64,000 bases of DNA, from positions 24,394 to 88,393 of the forward strand of contig CAJXPD010000005.1 in NCBI GenBank assembly GCA_913057785.1, read 5' to 3'. Shown here piece by piece: positions 8,901 to 17,404 of this stretch (its first letter is position 1; every line of letters begins with the position of its first letter). The stretch comes from an uncultured Lewinella sp. GTDB lineage: Bacteria > Bacteroidota > Bacteroidia > Chitinophagales > Saprospiraceae. Made by a program: the position numbers and the translations under genes. The notes under the pieces are model-generated. The model ran no database searches. It had not been told where the DNA came from and saw only the letters and a list, made by a program, of their open reading frames with translations.

Positions 8901-9981
8901 AGCAACAACAGTTTTCGTGGACAATGTTTACTTCTACACCGATGGCGGTGGAGGAATGTTGACAGAGCCAGCCATGGAAGCTCCAACACCAACGGAGGAT
9001 GCCGCTAATGTAGTTTCTCTATTTAGCGATGCCTACGATGATGTAGCCGTTGATACATGGCGTACAGATTGGTCGGCTGCTACCTTTGAAGATGTGACCG
9101 TAAATGGTAATGCGACCAAGAAATACTCTGCATTAGACTTTGTAGGTATTGAAACAGTTTCCAGCCCAGTGGATGCTAGCAATATGACTAATTTCAGTAT
9201 GGATATCTGGTCCCCTGACTTCGAATTGTTTGGAATCAAACTGGTTGACTTTGGAGCGGATGGTGCCTTTGGCGGCGGAGACGACGTCGAGCATCAGATA
9301 GACTTCAACATGCCGATGCAAGGAGACTGGGTGAGCTTAGATATTCCATTGACTGACTTCACTGGCCTCACGACTACCGGTAATATTGCTCAATTTATCT
9401 TAGTAGGTCGCCCTGCTGGAACTACCACGGTCTTTGTAGATAACATCTACTTCTATGGAGAAGGTGGTGGTGGAAACCTTACTGAGCCAGCAGAAGCTGC
9501 TCCAGCACCAACCCTTGCCGAAGCAGATGTAATTTCGCTGTTCAGTGACGTTTATACAGATGTTCCTGTTGATACCTGGCGTACAGATTGGTCTTCAGCG
9601 ACTTTCGAAGATGTGATGGTAGCAGGTAATGCGACTAAGAAGTATTCTGCCCTAGATTTTGTGGGTATCGAAACTGTGGCCAACACCGTTGATGCTAGTG
9701 AAATGACTCACTTCCATATCGATGTATGGTCAGCTGATGCTACATTCTTCGGTATCAAAATCGTTGACTTTGGTGCGGACGGCGCCTTTGGAGGAGGAGA
9801 TGATGTAGAACATCAGATCAACTTTGAAGCTCCTCAACAAGGAGGCTGGGTGAGCTATGATATTCCATTGACTGACTTCGCCGGACTGACAACAAAAGGA
9901 AATGTAGCACAATACATCTTAGTAGGTCAGCCTACTGGAGCGAATACGATTTTCGTTGACAACATGTATTTCCACAAATAA
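5956..9981 (+). CDS. Multimodular glycan-binding lipoprotein with six repeated beta-sandwich modules
   Basis: This 1341-residue lipoprotein has lipobox FSC with C25, followed by SREID, suggesting surface export. Residues about 30-195 resemble a CBM11/CIA30-like galactose-binding fold (FDALTFWAKAS, KKYYIPIP, FWIDEVQFE). Residues about 205-290 resemble a bacterial Ig-like Big_2 domain (SSSDPSVATINASGVLTV). Six modules follow near 310-466, 488-645, 670-821, 844-995, 1017-1168 and 1190-1341. Each has the order VVSLFSDAY, VPVDTWRTDW, KKYSALDFVGIE, KLVDFGADGAFGGGDD and VFVDNVYFY. Poly-Gly and Pro/Thr linkers (APTPT) join them. Modules 3-6 are almost the same, implying recent duplication. No catalytic motif is visible. 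Its place after the barrel enzyme and before GH16 suggests a surface scaffold that captures beta-glucan in the role SusE/F proteins play elsewhere; binding is inferred. Confidence 0.8.
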   Translation: MKAKPIFKVSSTLCAALLLLLAFSCSREIDGLEPADFPTGGEVFIDGFPGGLQYTAFGGSKTDAFQVDEDVSYDGEASMRFSVPDLDDPSGGYAGGAYTYPVGRDLTGFDALTFWAKASKSANIDEIGFGNDLGESKYRAVITNVAVNTNWKKYYIPIPDASKLTQERGMLWYSEGPEDGKGYTFWIDEVQFEKLGTIAHPKASILLGNEIQLTAETGDRLVVDGLTAAANLPNGVDQTVLVAPGYFDFSSSDPSVATINASGVLTVIDAGTTVITATLGEVDAEGSLTLESTGDPILPPTPAPTPQVSQDSVISMYSNVYNDVVVDTWNPFWEFSTTLVDDVKIGNDDLKRYKQLNFVGILTESAKIDASDMTHFHMDIWTPDPTDGGQTFKILLVDFGADGNFGGGDDSSHEVSFTAPTLSSGKWVSLDIPLVDFAGLVNRNNIAQLVLSGEIPNVFVDNVYYYNSGSSGRPEPTEAAPTPTVDAADVVSLFSNAYDDVPVDTWSADWDVAQLEDIQVAGDDVKLYTGLSFAGIEFTSQTVDASQLDRFHMDIWTPDPTTVPAALRIKLVDFGADGAFGGGDDVEHELAIDANTSPALATESWVGIDLPLSAFAGLTTRGNLAQMIISGDPNTLYVDNIYFYAGEGGGGGGGDTEPMVAAPAPTQSSADVVSLFSDVYDDVPVDTWRTDWSNATFEDVLVADNATKKYSALDFVGIETVANPVDASGMTHFSMDVWSPDFTVFGVKLVDFGADGAFGGGDDVEHQINFEAPVQGDWVSFDIPLADFTGLTTTSNIAQYILVGQPTAATTVFVDNVYFFNSEGGGGGGNEPTMAAPTPTQSESDVVSLFSDAYTDVTVDTWRTDWSAATFEDVTVDGNATKKYSDLDFVGIETVSSTVDASNMTHFRMDVWSPDFTVFGIKLVDFGADGAFGGGDDAEHQINFDAPVQGEWVSFDIPLTDFTGLTTTGNIAQYILVGQPTGATTVFVDNVYFYTDGGGGMLTEPAMEAPTPTEDAANVVSLFSDAYDDVAVDTWRTDWSAATFEDVTVNGNATKKYSALDFVGIETVSSPVDASNMTNFSMDIWSPDFELFGIKLVDFGADGAFGGGDDVEHQIDFNMPMQGDWVSLDIPLTDFTGLTTTGNIAQFILVGRPAGTTTVFVDNIYFYGEGGGGNLTEPAEAAPAPTLAEADVISLFSDVYTDVPVDTWRTDWSSATFEDVMVAGNATKKYSALDFVGIETVANTVDASEMTHFHIDVWSADATFFGIKIVDFGADGAFGGGDDVEHQINFEAPQQGGWVSYDIPLTDFAGLTTKGNVAQYILVGQPTGANTIFVDNMYFHK
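6886..9978 (+). repeat. Six tandem coding repeats of about 450-520 bp
   Basis: The six modules of the lipoprotein begin near 6886, 7417, 7963, 8485, 9004 and 9523. Units 3-6 are spaced 519-522 bp apart and are very similar, with differences mainly at silent positions and in the linkers. Units 1 and 2 are more diverged and carry short insertions (for example after WTPDP). This pattern indicates stepwise internal duplication from the C-terminal side and makes the locus prone to recombination and assembly collapse. Confidence 0.9.
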
Positions 9982-9998
9982 CATTTAGTGTAGTTAAA

Positions 9999-10034
9999 GG
10001 GAAGCTAATTTCCTCTTCGGAAGAATTGGCTTCC
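9999..10034 (+). terminator. Intercistronic hairpin
   Basis: Left arm GGAAGCTAATT pairs with AATTGGCTTCC (one G-T wobble), with a shorter inner TTCC/GGAA stem around a TCTTC loop. A short T-rich run (TTTCCC) follows. It sits between the scaffold gene and the GH16 gene and could attenuate read-through or protect the upstream mRNA end. Confidence 0.5.
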
Positions 10035-10087
10035 TTTCCCAGACTCCGTTAGAGAGTCGTCAATCCTACACTCAAAATAAAAGTAAA

Positions 10088-10921
10088 ATGCAATTTAAAT
10101 ATAGCGCTATAAAGCCCTTCGGTGGCATTGCACTTCTCTTTTTAGTAGCCTTTGTATTCTCTGCTTGTGAAGAGGACAATGAAGCTCTCGCAGATCGAAA
10201 TTATCAACTGGTATGGCAAGATGAGTTTGAAGGAGCTGCTGGTCAATTGCCAGACGCAAGCAAGTGGAATTTTGATGTCGGTACCGGTTGGGGAAATAAC
10301 CAACTAGAATATGATACAGACCGTGCCGAAAACGCCTCCACCGATGGTAATGGCAATCTAGCTATTGTAGCTCGTAGAGAATCTTTTGCCGGATCCGCTT
10401 TTACTTCAGCTAGAATTACCACCCTAGGGAAATTTGACCGAACCTACGGTCGATTCGAAGCCCGCATTAAAATGCCTTGGGGCCCAGGAATTTGGCCTGC
10501 TTTCTGGTTGTTGGGCTCAAATTGCGACCAGCAAGAATGGCCGCTGTGTGGTGAGATTGACGTGATGGAATATAGAGGTCAAGAGCCAAATATTATTCAT
10601 GGTTCGGTGCATGGCCCTGGATATTCTGCTGGGGGAGCAATTACCAAAAATTTTAGCTTCGAACAAGGCCGATTTGATACCGATTTTCACTTATTCGCTG
10701 TTGAGTGGGGCGAAGAATTTATCAACTACTATGTTGACGAAACGCTATACTTTTCTATCACTCCCGCAGATTTACCAGGCGAATGGGTATATGACCACCC
10801 TTTTCATATCATCTTGAACGTGGCTGTTGGTGGTGACTATGTAGGTTTTCCAACTACGCAGACACCCTTCCCACAAACCATGTTAGTCGATTACGTGAGA
10901 GTATACCAGGAAGTAAATTAG
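10088..10921 (+). CDS. GH16 endo-beta-1,3-glucanase (laminarinase-like) lipoprotein
   Basis: This 277-residue protein has lipobox FSAC with C27 directly followed by EEDNE, a good match to the acidic surface-export signal of Bacteroidota lipoproteins. Residues 38-277 form a single GH16 jelly roll: LVWQDEFEG at the start, WGNNQLEYDTDRAEN, GRFEARIKMPWGPGIWPAFW, and the catalytic signature GEIDVMEY, with E156 as nucleophile, D158 as helper and E161 as acid/base. The HGSVHGPGY and YVRVYQ endings are also typical. The insertion of a residue in the signature (EIDVME) is the laminarinase type rather than the carrageenase or lichenase type. It probably cuts beta-1,3-glucan chains at the cell surface for the downstream enzymes. 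The length is that of a catalytic domain without binding modules; the preceding scaffold may supply them. Confidence 0.92.
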   Translation: MQFKYSAIKPFGGIALLFLVAFVFSACEEDNEALADRNYQLVWQDEFEGAAGQLPDASKWNFDVGTGWGNNQLEYDTDRAENASTDGNGNLAIVARRESFAGSAFTSARITTLGKFDRTYGRFEARIKMPWGPGIWPAFWLLGSNCDQQEWPLCGEIDVMEYRGQEPNIIHGSVHGPGYSAGGAITKNFSFEQGRFDTDFHLFAVEWGEEFINYYVDETLYFSITPADLPGEWVYDHPFHIILNVAVGGDYVGFPTTQTPFPQTMLVDYVRVYQEVN

Positions 10922-10982
10922 CGCTAAGTACTTAACTTAGAGGACAAAAGTTTTGGACCGCTAATACAGAACAGAATCAACA

Positions 10983-13900
10983 ATGGAAACCGTACAGTCA
11001 ACAACAGAGCTGGTAGAAATCAGCCAGGTAGAATTTGAGGGCGAAGCCTACTTCAAGATTACCAATAGCGACGCCATGCGTCCTTTCTTTATGAGTCTCG
11101 TTAGTCATTCCAATCATTGGATGTTTATTTCCAGTAATGGTGGATTAACAGCTGGCCGAAAGAATTCGGAGAACCCTCTGTTCCCGTATTACACAGATGA
11201 CAAGATTACTGAGTCGGCCGAAATTACTGGCAGCAAATCGATCTTCTGTGTCCATAAGGAAGGTAAAGCCTTGATTTGGGAGCCCTTCTCCGAAAGATTC
11301 GAAGGAAGGTATATGGTTCGTAGAAACCTGTACAAGAGCATCTATGGTAATAAGCTTCTCTTTGAAGAAGTGAACCTAGACCTAGAGCTGAGCTTCCGAT
11401 ATCAATGGTGTACCAGTGAGAAGTATGGTTTTATCAGGAGATCCATCCTGACCAATATGTCTGGAAAGGATGTAGTTGTAGAGCTATTAGACGGTCTTCA
11501 GAATATCATGCCTTATGGCGTGCCAAGTGACCTCCAAATGCGATCCAGCAACTTGGTAGATGCCTACAAGAAAAGTGAATTGGAAAAAGACACTGGGCTA
11601 GGTATCTACAGTTTGAGCGCTATCATCGTTGACAAGGCTGAACCTAGTGAAGCCTTAAAGGCCAATGTTGTCTGGTCTCTTGGGTTAGATAATCCTAAAT
11701 ACCTTTTGTCCTCCCGACAGCTAAAGAATTTCAGGAAGGGGCTACCCTTACAGGAGGAAGTTGATGTACGCGCAGAAAAAGGAGCGTACTTGTTGAATAC
11801 AGAAGTCCAGCTTGCTGCAAATGCGGAAAAGTCATGGATGATCATCGCTGATGTAAATAAAAACCACTCAGCTTTAGCCAGAATATCGGAAACCATTGGC
11901 GGAGAGAAGGATTTGGAGAATTTGATACAGCAAGACATTACTGTTTGCACGCAAAGCCTCATTGCACTAAATGCTGCTTCTGACGCTTTGCAACTTACAG
12001 CAGACAAGTTTAGAGATGCTCGTCATTTCTCAAATGTCTTGTTCAATATCATGCGAGGAGGAATTTTCGATGACAACTATCAAATCGAAAAACCTGATTT
12101 CGCGAGCTATTTGGAAAAGGCTAATCGTAGTTCCTATGAGCAAGCCAAAGACCAGCTTGATAAGCTTCCGGACCTTTTCTCTTTTGCAACGCTCCAAAGA
12201 ATAGCCAGTCAGAGTCAGGATGATGACTTCAAAAGGCTTTCTTTGGAGTATATGCCTTTGAAATTTAGCCGTCGTCACGGTGATCCCAGCCGGCCCTGGA
12301 ATAAGTTCTCTATCAATACACGTAGTGAACTGGATGGTTCGAAGATCTTAGACTATGAAGGCAATTGGCGTGATATATTCCAGAACTGGGAAGCGCTAGC
12401 CTTGGCCTATCCGATGTTCATTGAGAGCATGTTTCAGAAGTTTCTCAATGCTACGACCTTTGATGGTTACAACCCTTATCGGGTCACGAAAGGTGGTTTT
12501 GATTGGGAAATCATCGAGCCAGATGACCCATGGTCTTACATCGGGTATTGGGGAGATCATCAGATCATCTACCTACTGAAATTCTTAGAGTTCTCAGAGA
12601 AGGTATTCCCCGGTAAGCTCGCTACTTATTTTTACAAAGATCTATTTGTGTATGCAAATGTGCCGTACCGAATCAAGTCTTTTGGTGAAATCCTAAAGAA
12701 CCCAAAGGATACCATTGACTTCGATCATGAGTCGGACGAACGTATACGGGAACGTAGAGCGGCAATGGGCGCTGATGGAGCTTTGTTGTGTAATGCAGCA
12801 GGTGAGATCTATCGAGCAAACTTCATTGAGAAAATCTTAGCTACACTACTCGCTAAGTTGTCCAATTATATTCCGGAGGGTGGGATTTGGATGAATACAC
12901 AGCGTCCAGAATGGAATGACGCCAATAATGCCCTAGTAGGCAATGGCGTCTCGATGGTCACTCTGTATTACTTGCACCGTTTTCTGCAATTCTTCAAAGG
13001 TTTGTTGAAGGAGGCTAAGCAGGAGGAATTCATGGTGGCTGAGGAACTCATGGAGTTCTTTGGAAAAGTCCAAGCCACCTTTGAACAAAACAAGTCGATC
13101 CTTTCAGGAGCAATCAACGATAAAGATCGAATGCAGGTGCTGCGTGGAGTAGGGGAGGCAGGTTCTGCCTACCGAGATAAGATTTACGACCACGGTTTCT
13201 CAGGGGGCAAAGCCCCGATGAAACTCGGAGAACTGCAATACTTCATCGACATTAGTATTGATTACCTCACGCATGCCATCGATGCCAACAAACGCTCCGA
13301 CAATCTCTTTCACGCCTACAACTTAATGACCGTAGAGAGTGATACAGAGGTTTCCATTTCCTATTTGAGCGAAATGCTAGAAGGCCAGGTGGCCGTCTTG
13401 AGTGCGGGGCACCTGTCTGGCGAAGAATCCTTAGCGGTATTGGATGCCATGCGGGAAAGTAAGTTGTACCGCCCGGATCAGCATAGTTACTTGTTATATC
13501 CGAACAAAAACCTACCACGCTTTACTAAGAAGAATACGATTCCAGCTGCGGCCGTGGCTGATTGCGCACTGTTGCAAAAACTAGTGCAAGATGGTCAGGC
13601 TCAGATCATTGAAAAAGACATTAAAGGTGATTATCATTTTAATGGCAATTTCAGGAATGCTAATGACCTAGAGGCGGCCCTAGTAGGCCTTGCAGCTGGG
13701 CCTTACGCTGATCTGCTGCAGCAGGATAAGAGCAAGGTCCTAGATATTTTTGAGGACATGTTTGATCATAAGGCCTTTACCGGTAGATCGGGCACCTTCT
13801 TCGGCTACGAGGGATTAGGGTCCATTTATTGGCATATGGTTTCCAAGTTATTACTCGCTGTACAAGAGAGTTACCTACGTGCTATGAAAGAGGGGGCAGC

Positions 13901-14429
13901 ACCCGCTACTCTAGATGCATTGGCTGCCCATTACCATGAGATTAATAAAGGTATTGGCGTACATAAGGCCCCGGCGGTTTATGGCGCATTCCCAACTGAT
14001 CCTTATTCCCATACTCCTGCTGGCAAAGGCGCGCAGCAACCCGGTATGACCGGACAGGTTAAAGAGGATATTCTCAGTCGATTTGGAGAGCTAGGAGTAT
14101 TTGTTCAGAGCGGGCAATTATCCTTTGACCCCACGCTCTTACAGGAAGCAGAGTTTTTGGGTAAACCACAAACCTTCTCCTATCTGGATGTCAAAGGCCA
14201 GGCGCAAGAAGTACAACTTCCTGCTGGATCCTTAGCTTTCACCTACTGTCAAGTGCCAATTATCTATCAGTTAGCTGAAGAAGAAGGCTTAGCGGTCACT
14301 TATAAGGATGGCCGTTTGGAGAAGTCAGGAACGCTTGCCCTTGACCAGGCAGCCAGCCAACAGCTTTTTGAAAGAACGGCGCAAATTGAGAAGATCGTCG
14401 TTCAGCTGAAGAAAGCCAGAATGAGATAG
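10983..14429 (+). CDS. Large cytosolic glucan phosphorylase-like enzyme (GH94/GH149/GH161-type)
   Basis: This 1148-residue protein has no signal peptide (METVQSTTELVEISQ), so it is cytosolic. The N-terminal half has a phosphorylase-type beta-sandwich (SNHWMFISSNGGLTAGRKNSENPLFPYYTDDKI). The middle is an (alpha/alpha)6 barrel with DPSRPWNKFSI, the conserved GNWRDIFQNWEAL block, and RPEWNDANNALVGNG, whose Asp matches the proton-donor position of GH94-like disaccharide/oligosaccharide phosphorylases. The length exceeds typical GH94 cellobiose phosphorylases (about 800) and fits the longer beta-1,3-oligoglucan phosphorylase families GH149 and GH161. Given the neighbouring GH16/GH17/GH30 genes, phosphorolysis of imported beta-1,3-glucan oligomers to glucose-1-phosphate is the most likely reaction. 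Family membership between GH149, GH161 and 1,2-beta-glucan GH94 enzymes could not be settled by eye. Confidence 0.8.
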   Translation: METVQSTTELVEISQVEFEGEAYFKITNSDAMRPFFMSLVSHSNHWMFISSNGGLTAGRKNSENPLFPYYTDDKITESAEITGSKSIFCVHKEGKALIWEPFSERFEGRYMVRRNLYKSIYGNKLLFEEVNLDLELSFRYQWCTSEKYGFIRRSILTNMSGKDVVVELLDGLQNIMPYGVPSDLQMRSSNLVDAYKKSELEKDTGLGIYSLSAIIVDKAEPSEALKANVVWSLGLDNPKYLLSSRQLKNFRKGLPLQEEVDVRAEKGAYLLNTEVQLAANAEKSWMIIADVNKNHSALARISETIGGEKDLENLIQQDITVCTQSLIALNAASDALQLTADKFRDARHFSNVLFNIMRGGIFDDNYQIEKPDFASYLEKANRSSYEQAKDQLDKLPDLFSFATLQRIASQSQDDDFKRLSLEYMPLKFSRRHGDPSRPWNKFSINTRSELDGSKILDYEGNWRDIFQNWEALALAYPMFIESMFQKFLNATTFDGYNPYRVTKGGFDWEIIEPDDPWSYIGYWGDHQIIYLLKFLEFSEKVFPGKLATYFYKDLFVYANVPYRIKSFGEILKNPKDTIDFDHESDERIRERRAAMGADGALLCNAAGEIYRANFIEKILATLLAKLSNYIPEGGIWMNTQRPEWNDANNALVGNGVSMVTLYYLHRFLQFFKGLLKEAKQEEFMVAEELMEFFGKVQATFEQNKSILSGAINDKDRMQVLRGVGEAGSAYRDKIYDHGFSGGKAPMKLGELQYFIDISIDYLTHAIDANKRSDNLFHAYNLMTVESDTEVSISYLSEMLEGQVAVLSAGHLSGEESLAVLDAMRESKLYRPDQHSYLLYPNKNLPRFTKKNTIPAAAVADCALLQKLVQDGQAQIIEKDIKGDYHFNGNFRNANDLEAALVGLAAGPYADLLQQDKSKVLDIFEDMFDHKAFTGRSGTFFGYEGLGSIYWHMVSKLLLAVQESYLRAMKEGAAPATLDALAAHYHEINKGIGVHKAPAVYGAFPTDPYSHTPAGKGAQQPGMTGQVKEDILSRFGELGVFVQSGQLSFDPTLLQEAEFLGKPQTFSYLDVKGQAQEVQLPAGSLAFTYCQVPIIYQLAEEEGLAVTYKDGRLEKSGTLALDQAASQQLFERTAQIEKIVVQLKKARMR

Positions 14430-14522
14430 TATTAACCCGAAATTACCACTGTTAGGCTAGAAGTGATCCCTTACCTCTGTGTAAGGGGGGAAATCCTAAT
14501 AAATAGACAAAACGATAGAACC

Positions 14523-15809
14523 TTGAATACTACAAAGCTCATAGCAATCCTTTTCAGTTTAACTCTATGCTTTTCCTGCAATCCAAAGGAAGCACAGGAG
14601 GAAAACCCATCACCTATAACATCACCAATCTTGGCTAAAGATATTCTAGGAAACCCTGAGTATTTGGCGATCTCCTATGGAGGATACCGTCAAAATAGTA
14701 GAGATGTTCAACCTACCGTGGCACAATTAAAAGAGGATATGAAAATTCTCTTTGCCATGGGTATCAAGGTCCTGAGAACCTACAATGTAGAGTTGCCACA
14801 TGCATCGAATGTCGTGGCTGCCATTGATGAGCTAAAGAAGGAGGATCCTTCTTTTGAAATGTATGTAATGTTGGGGGCTTGGATCGATTGTAAAGGAGCA
14901 TTTACCGACAATCCTGATCACAATGAGGAAGATGTAGAAGCCAACGCCGCGGAAATTCAGCGCGCTGTAGAATTGGCCAATCGTTACCCGGATATCATTA
15001 AGGTTATTGCGGTCGGTAATGAGGCCATGGTGAAGTGGGCAGCCAGTTATTTTGTACAGCCAGGCGTGATATTGAGGTGGGTGAATTATTTGCAAGAGTT
15101 AAAACAAGCCGGAGATCTACCTGCGGACCTTTGGATCACGAGCTCCGACAACTTTGCCTCCTGGGGAGGCGGGGGCGAGGAATATCACGTCGAAGATCTC
15201 ACTGCTTTGATCAAAGCGGTTGATTTCGTTTCTCTGCACACTTATCCAATGCACGATACGCATTACAATCCGGATTTCTGGGGTAATGCTCCTGAGGAAG
15301 AGTCGAAGCCTGATAGCGCAAGAATCGCCGCTGCGATGGACCGCGCACTTGCCTACGCCCAAACTCAGTACCAAAATACGGCAGATTACATCAAAAGCCT
15401 CGGGGTGGATAAACCGATTCACATCGGAGAAACGGGTTGGGCCAGTTTTTCTAATGGACACTACGGTACTGAGGGCTCCAAGGCCACTGATGAATATAAG
15501 GAAGGTATCTATTATCACCTCCTACGTGAATGGACCAATAAGGAAGGGATTTCCTGCTTCTATTTCGAGGCATTTGACGAGAACTGGAAAGATGCCGGTA
15601 ACCCCGGAGGTTCAGAGAATTATTTTGGACTATTTACGATCGATGGAAAAGCTAAATACGCCTTATGGGACTTAGTAGATCAAGGCGTCTTCGAGGGATT
15701 GGGCAGAGGGGATCAATCGATTACCAAGACTTACAATGGTGAGCTATCGGCATTGCTTAAGGAGGTCGCTAACCCACCTATGAAAGAATCACTGACTGCT
15801 CAGCAATAG
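14523..15809 (+). CDS. GH17 beta-1,3-glucanase-like lipoprotein (TTG start)
   Basis: I place the start at the TTG at 14523, because the sequence from there (MNTTKLIAILFSLTLCFSC) is a clean lipoprotein signal peptide with C19. The longer in-frame GTG at 14463 adds a charged leader that would spoil it. The resulting 428-residue protein has a GH17 TIM barrel: SYGGYRQ near the start, KVLRTYNVELPHAS, VIAVGNEAMVKW with acid/base E167, DFVSLHTYP, and PIHIGETGWASF with nucleophile E303, ending FYFEAFDENWK and NYFGLF. A poly-Gly loop (SWGGGGEE) sits near residue 215. As a lipidated enzyme it probably acts on beta-1,3-glucan outside the cytoplasm as an endo-glucanase or transglycosylase. Two shorter signal-less paralogs lie 3-5 kb downstream. 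Confidence 0.88.
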   Translation: MNTTKLIAILFSLTLCFSCNPKEAQEENPSPITSPILAKDILGNPEYLAISYGGYRQNSRDVQPTVAQLKEDMKILFAMGIKVLRTYNVELPHASNVVAAIDELKKEDPSFEMYVMLGAWIDCKGAFTDNPDHNEEDVEANAAEIQRAVELANRYPDIIKVIAVGNEAMVKWAASYFVQPGVILRWVNYLQELKQAGDLPADLWITSSDNFASWGGGGEEYHVEDLTALIKAVDFVSLHTYPMHDTHYNPDFWGNAPEEESKPDSARIAAAMDRALAYAQTQYQNTADYIKSLGVDKPIHIGETGWASFSNGHYGTEGSKATDEYKEGIYYHLLREWTNKEGISCFYFEAFDENWKDAGNPGGSENYFGLFTIDGKAKYALWDLVDQGVFEGLGRGDQSITKTYNGELSALLKEVANPPMKESLTAQQ

Positions 15810-15905
15810 AGTTGTGGGCCGTCTATAACTAGTGAGTGATCAACGAAGACAACCCCAGAAAACCTTGAATGCTGCACAAAGTCAGTGCAATAAAAACACC
15901 TAAAA

Positions 15906-17381
15906 ATGAGATACCCTTATCTACTACTAGTGCTTATGCTTGCTGCCTGTAATACTGTCGAAGAATTAGATATCGAGGTATATGAAACCTCGGCAGCTGG
16001 AAATCAGCTTACCGCTTTGACTGAATTCTCGGAAGCCGGAGAGGCTACGGAGATCAAATTGAAGCCCGATGAATCATTTCAGACCATCACGGGTTTTGGG
16101 GGTTCCTTTACCGAATCATCGGCCTATTTACTAAATAAATTAGGCGCAGAAAATAGAGCCAAGGTGTTGGAAGCCTACTTCGGAGAGAGTGGGGCCAAGT
16201 ACTCCTTGACTAGAACACACATGAACTCCTGTGACTTTTCCGTGAGCAATTACTCCTACGCTCCGGTGGAGGGGGATGTAAAATTAGATAGTTTTTCCAT
16301 TGAAGAAGATCGCGATGACATCATTCCGATGATCAAGGAAGCGATGGCCGTTTCCAAAGATGGCTTCAAGATCCTCTCCTCTCCTTGGACCGCCCCACCT
16401 TGGATGAAAGACAACAAGGACTGGCGCGGTGGTAAGCTGCTACCGGAATACTACGAAACCTGGGCACTATTCTTTTCCAAATACTTAGAGGCTTATAAAG
16501 CGGAGGGGATCGATATCTGGGGATTTACTGTAGAAAATGAACCGCTGGGCAATGATAGTAACTGGGAGAGTATGCATTTTACGCCAGCAGAGATGACTCA
16601 ATTTGTACAGCAGTATCTAGGCCCCAAATTGGAGGCTGACGGTCATGATGTCAATATCCTAGGCTACGACCAGAATCGCGAACACCTCAAGGAGTGGGTG
16701 GATGAAATGTATAAAGATGAAGCTAGCTCCAAATATTATGATGGAACGGCTATCCACTGGTATGCCAGTACTTTTGAAGTGTTTCCGGACGAGCTCCAGT
16801 ATGCGCACGAGAAAGCCCCGAATAAATACTTAATCCAGTCTGAAGCCTGCGTAGATGCACAAGTGCCCGTCTGGCAAGACGATCAGTGGTACTGGTCGAA
16901 GGAAGCCACGGATTGGGGTTGGGATTGGGCTCCAGAGGATCAAAAGCACATGCACCCCAAGTATGTACCGGTTTATCGTTATGCTCGCGATATCATTGGA
17001 TGTCTAAACAATTGGGTAGACGGATGGATCGATTGGAACATGGTACTAGATCGCCAAGGTGGGCCCAACTGGTTTAAAAACTGGTGCGTAGCACCTGTTA
17101 TTGTTGATCCGGATGCAGATGAGGTCTACTTCACGCCACTGTACTACACCCTATCCCATTTCAGCCGATACATCAGACCCGGTGCCAAAAGAATTGGTTA
17201 TGAGCACACGGATGAGGACCTACTTGTAACCGCTGCCCAAAATCCTGATGGCTCCCTTGCCGTGATATTGCTGAACCAAGGGAGTGAAGAAAAGCAGATT
17301 TCTCTTTCTCTAGGTGAGAAAGTCAAAAATATCTCCATTGATGCCCAAGCCATACAAACGATTATAGTTCCCAATCAATAG
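15906..17381 (+). CDS. GH30 beta-glucosidase/beta-1,6-glucanase-like lipoprotein
   Basis: This 491-residue protein has lipobox LAAC with C15 followed by NTVEELD. Residues 50-410 form a GH30 TIM barrel: QTITGFGGSFTESSAY, SLTRTHMNSCDFS, ILSSPWTAPPWMKDN, GFTVENEPLG with acid/base E212, and LIQSEACVD with nucleophile E313. The C-terminal 80 residues are the usual GH30 side beta-sandwich (SHFSRYIRPGAKRIG, LAVILLNQG). Family members include glucosylceramidase-like enzymes and beta-1,6-glucanases. Beside GH16 and GH17 genes, removal of the beta-1,6-linked side chains of laminarin is the likely role, outside the cytoplasm. The next gene, the symporter, starts 23 bp after its stop, indicating one transcript. 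Confidence 0.88.
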   Translation: MRYPYLLLVLMLAACNTVEELDIEVYETSAAGNQLTALTEFSEAGEATEIKLKPDESFQTITGFGGSFTESSAYLLNKLGAENRAKVLEAYFGESGAKYSLTRTHMNSCDFSVSNYSYAPVEGDVKLDSFSIEEDRDDIIPMIKEAMAVSKDGFKILSSPWTAPPWMKDNKDWRGGKLLPEYYETWALFFSKYLEAYKAEGIDIWGFTVENEPLGNDSNWESMHFTPAEMTQFVQQYLGPKLEADGHDVNILGYDQNREHLKEWVDEMYKDEASSKYYDGTAIHWYASTFEVFPDELQYAHEKAPNKYLIQSEACVDAQVPVWQDDQWYWSKEATDWGWDWAPEDQKHMHPKYVPVYRYARDIIGCLNNWVDGWIDWNMVLDRQGGPNWFKNWCVAPVIVDPDADEVYFTPLYYTLSHFSRYIRPGAKRIGYEHTDEDLLVTAAQNPDGSLAVILLNQGSEEKQISLSLGEKVKNISIDAQAIQTIIVPNQ

Positions 17382-17404
17382 TACCTTCAACAAAACGCAT
17401 TATC

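Noticed and set aside
7890..9480. Poly-Gly codon runs as possible frameshift or assembly errors
   Set aside because: The reading frame continues cleanly across all runs, and each falls at a module boundary, so they are linkers.
6886..9978. Tandem repeats as a CRISPR-like array
   Set aside because: Units are about 520 bp, fully coding and in frame; there are no short direct repeats with unique spacers and no cas genes.
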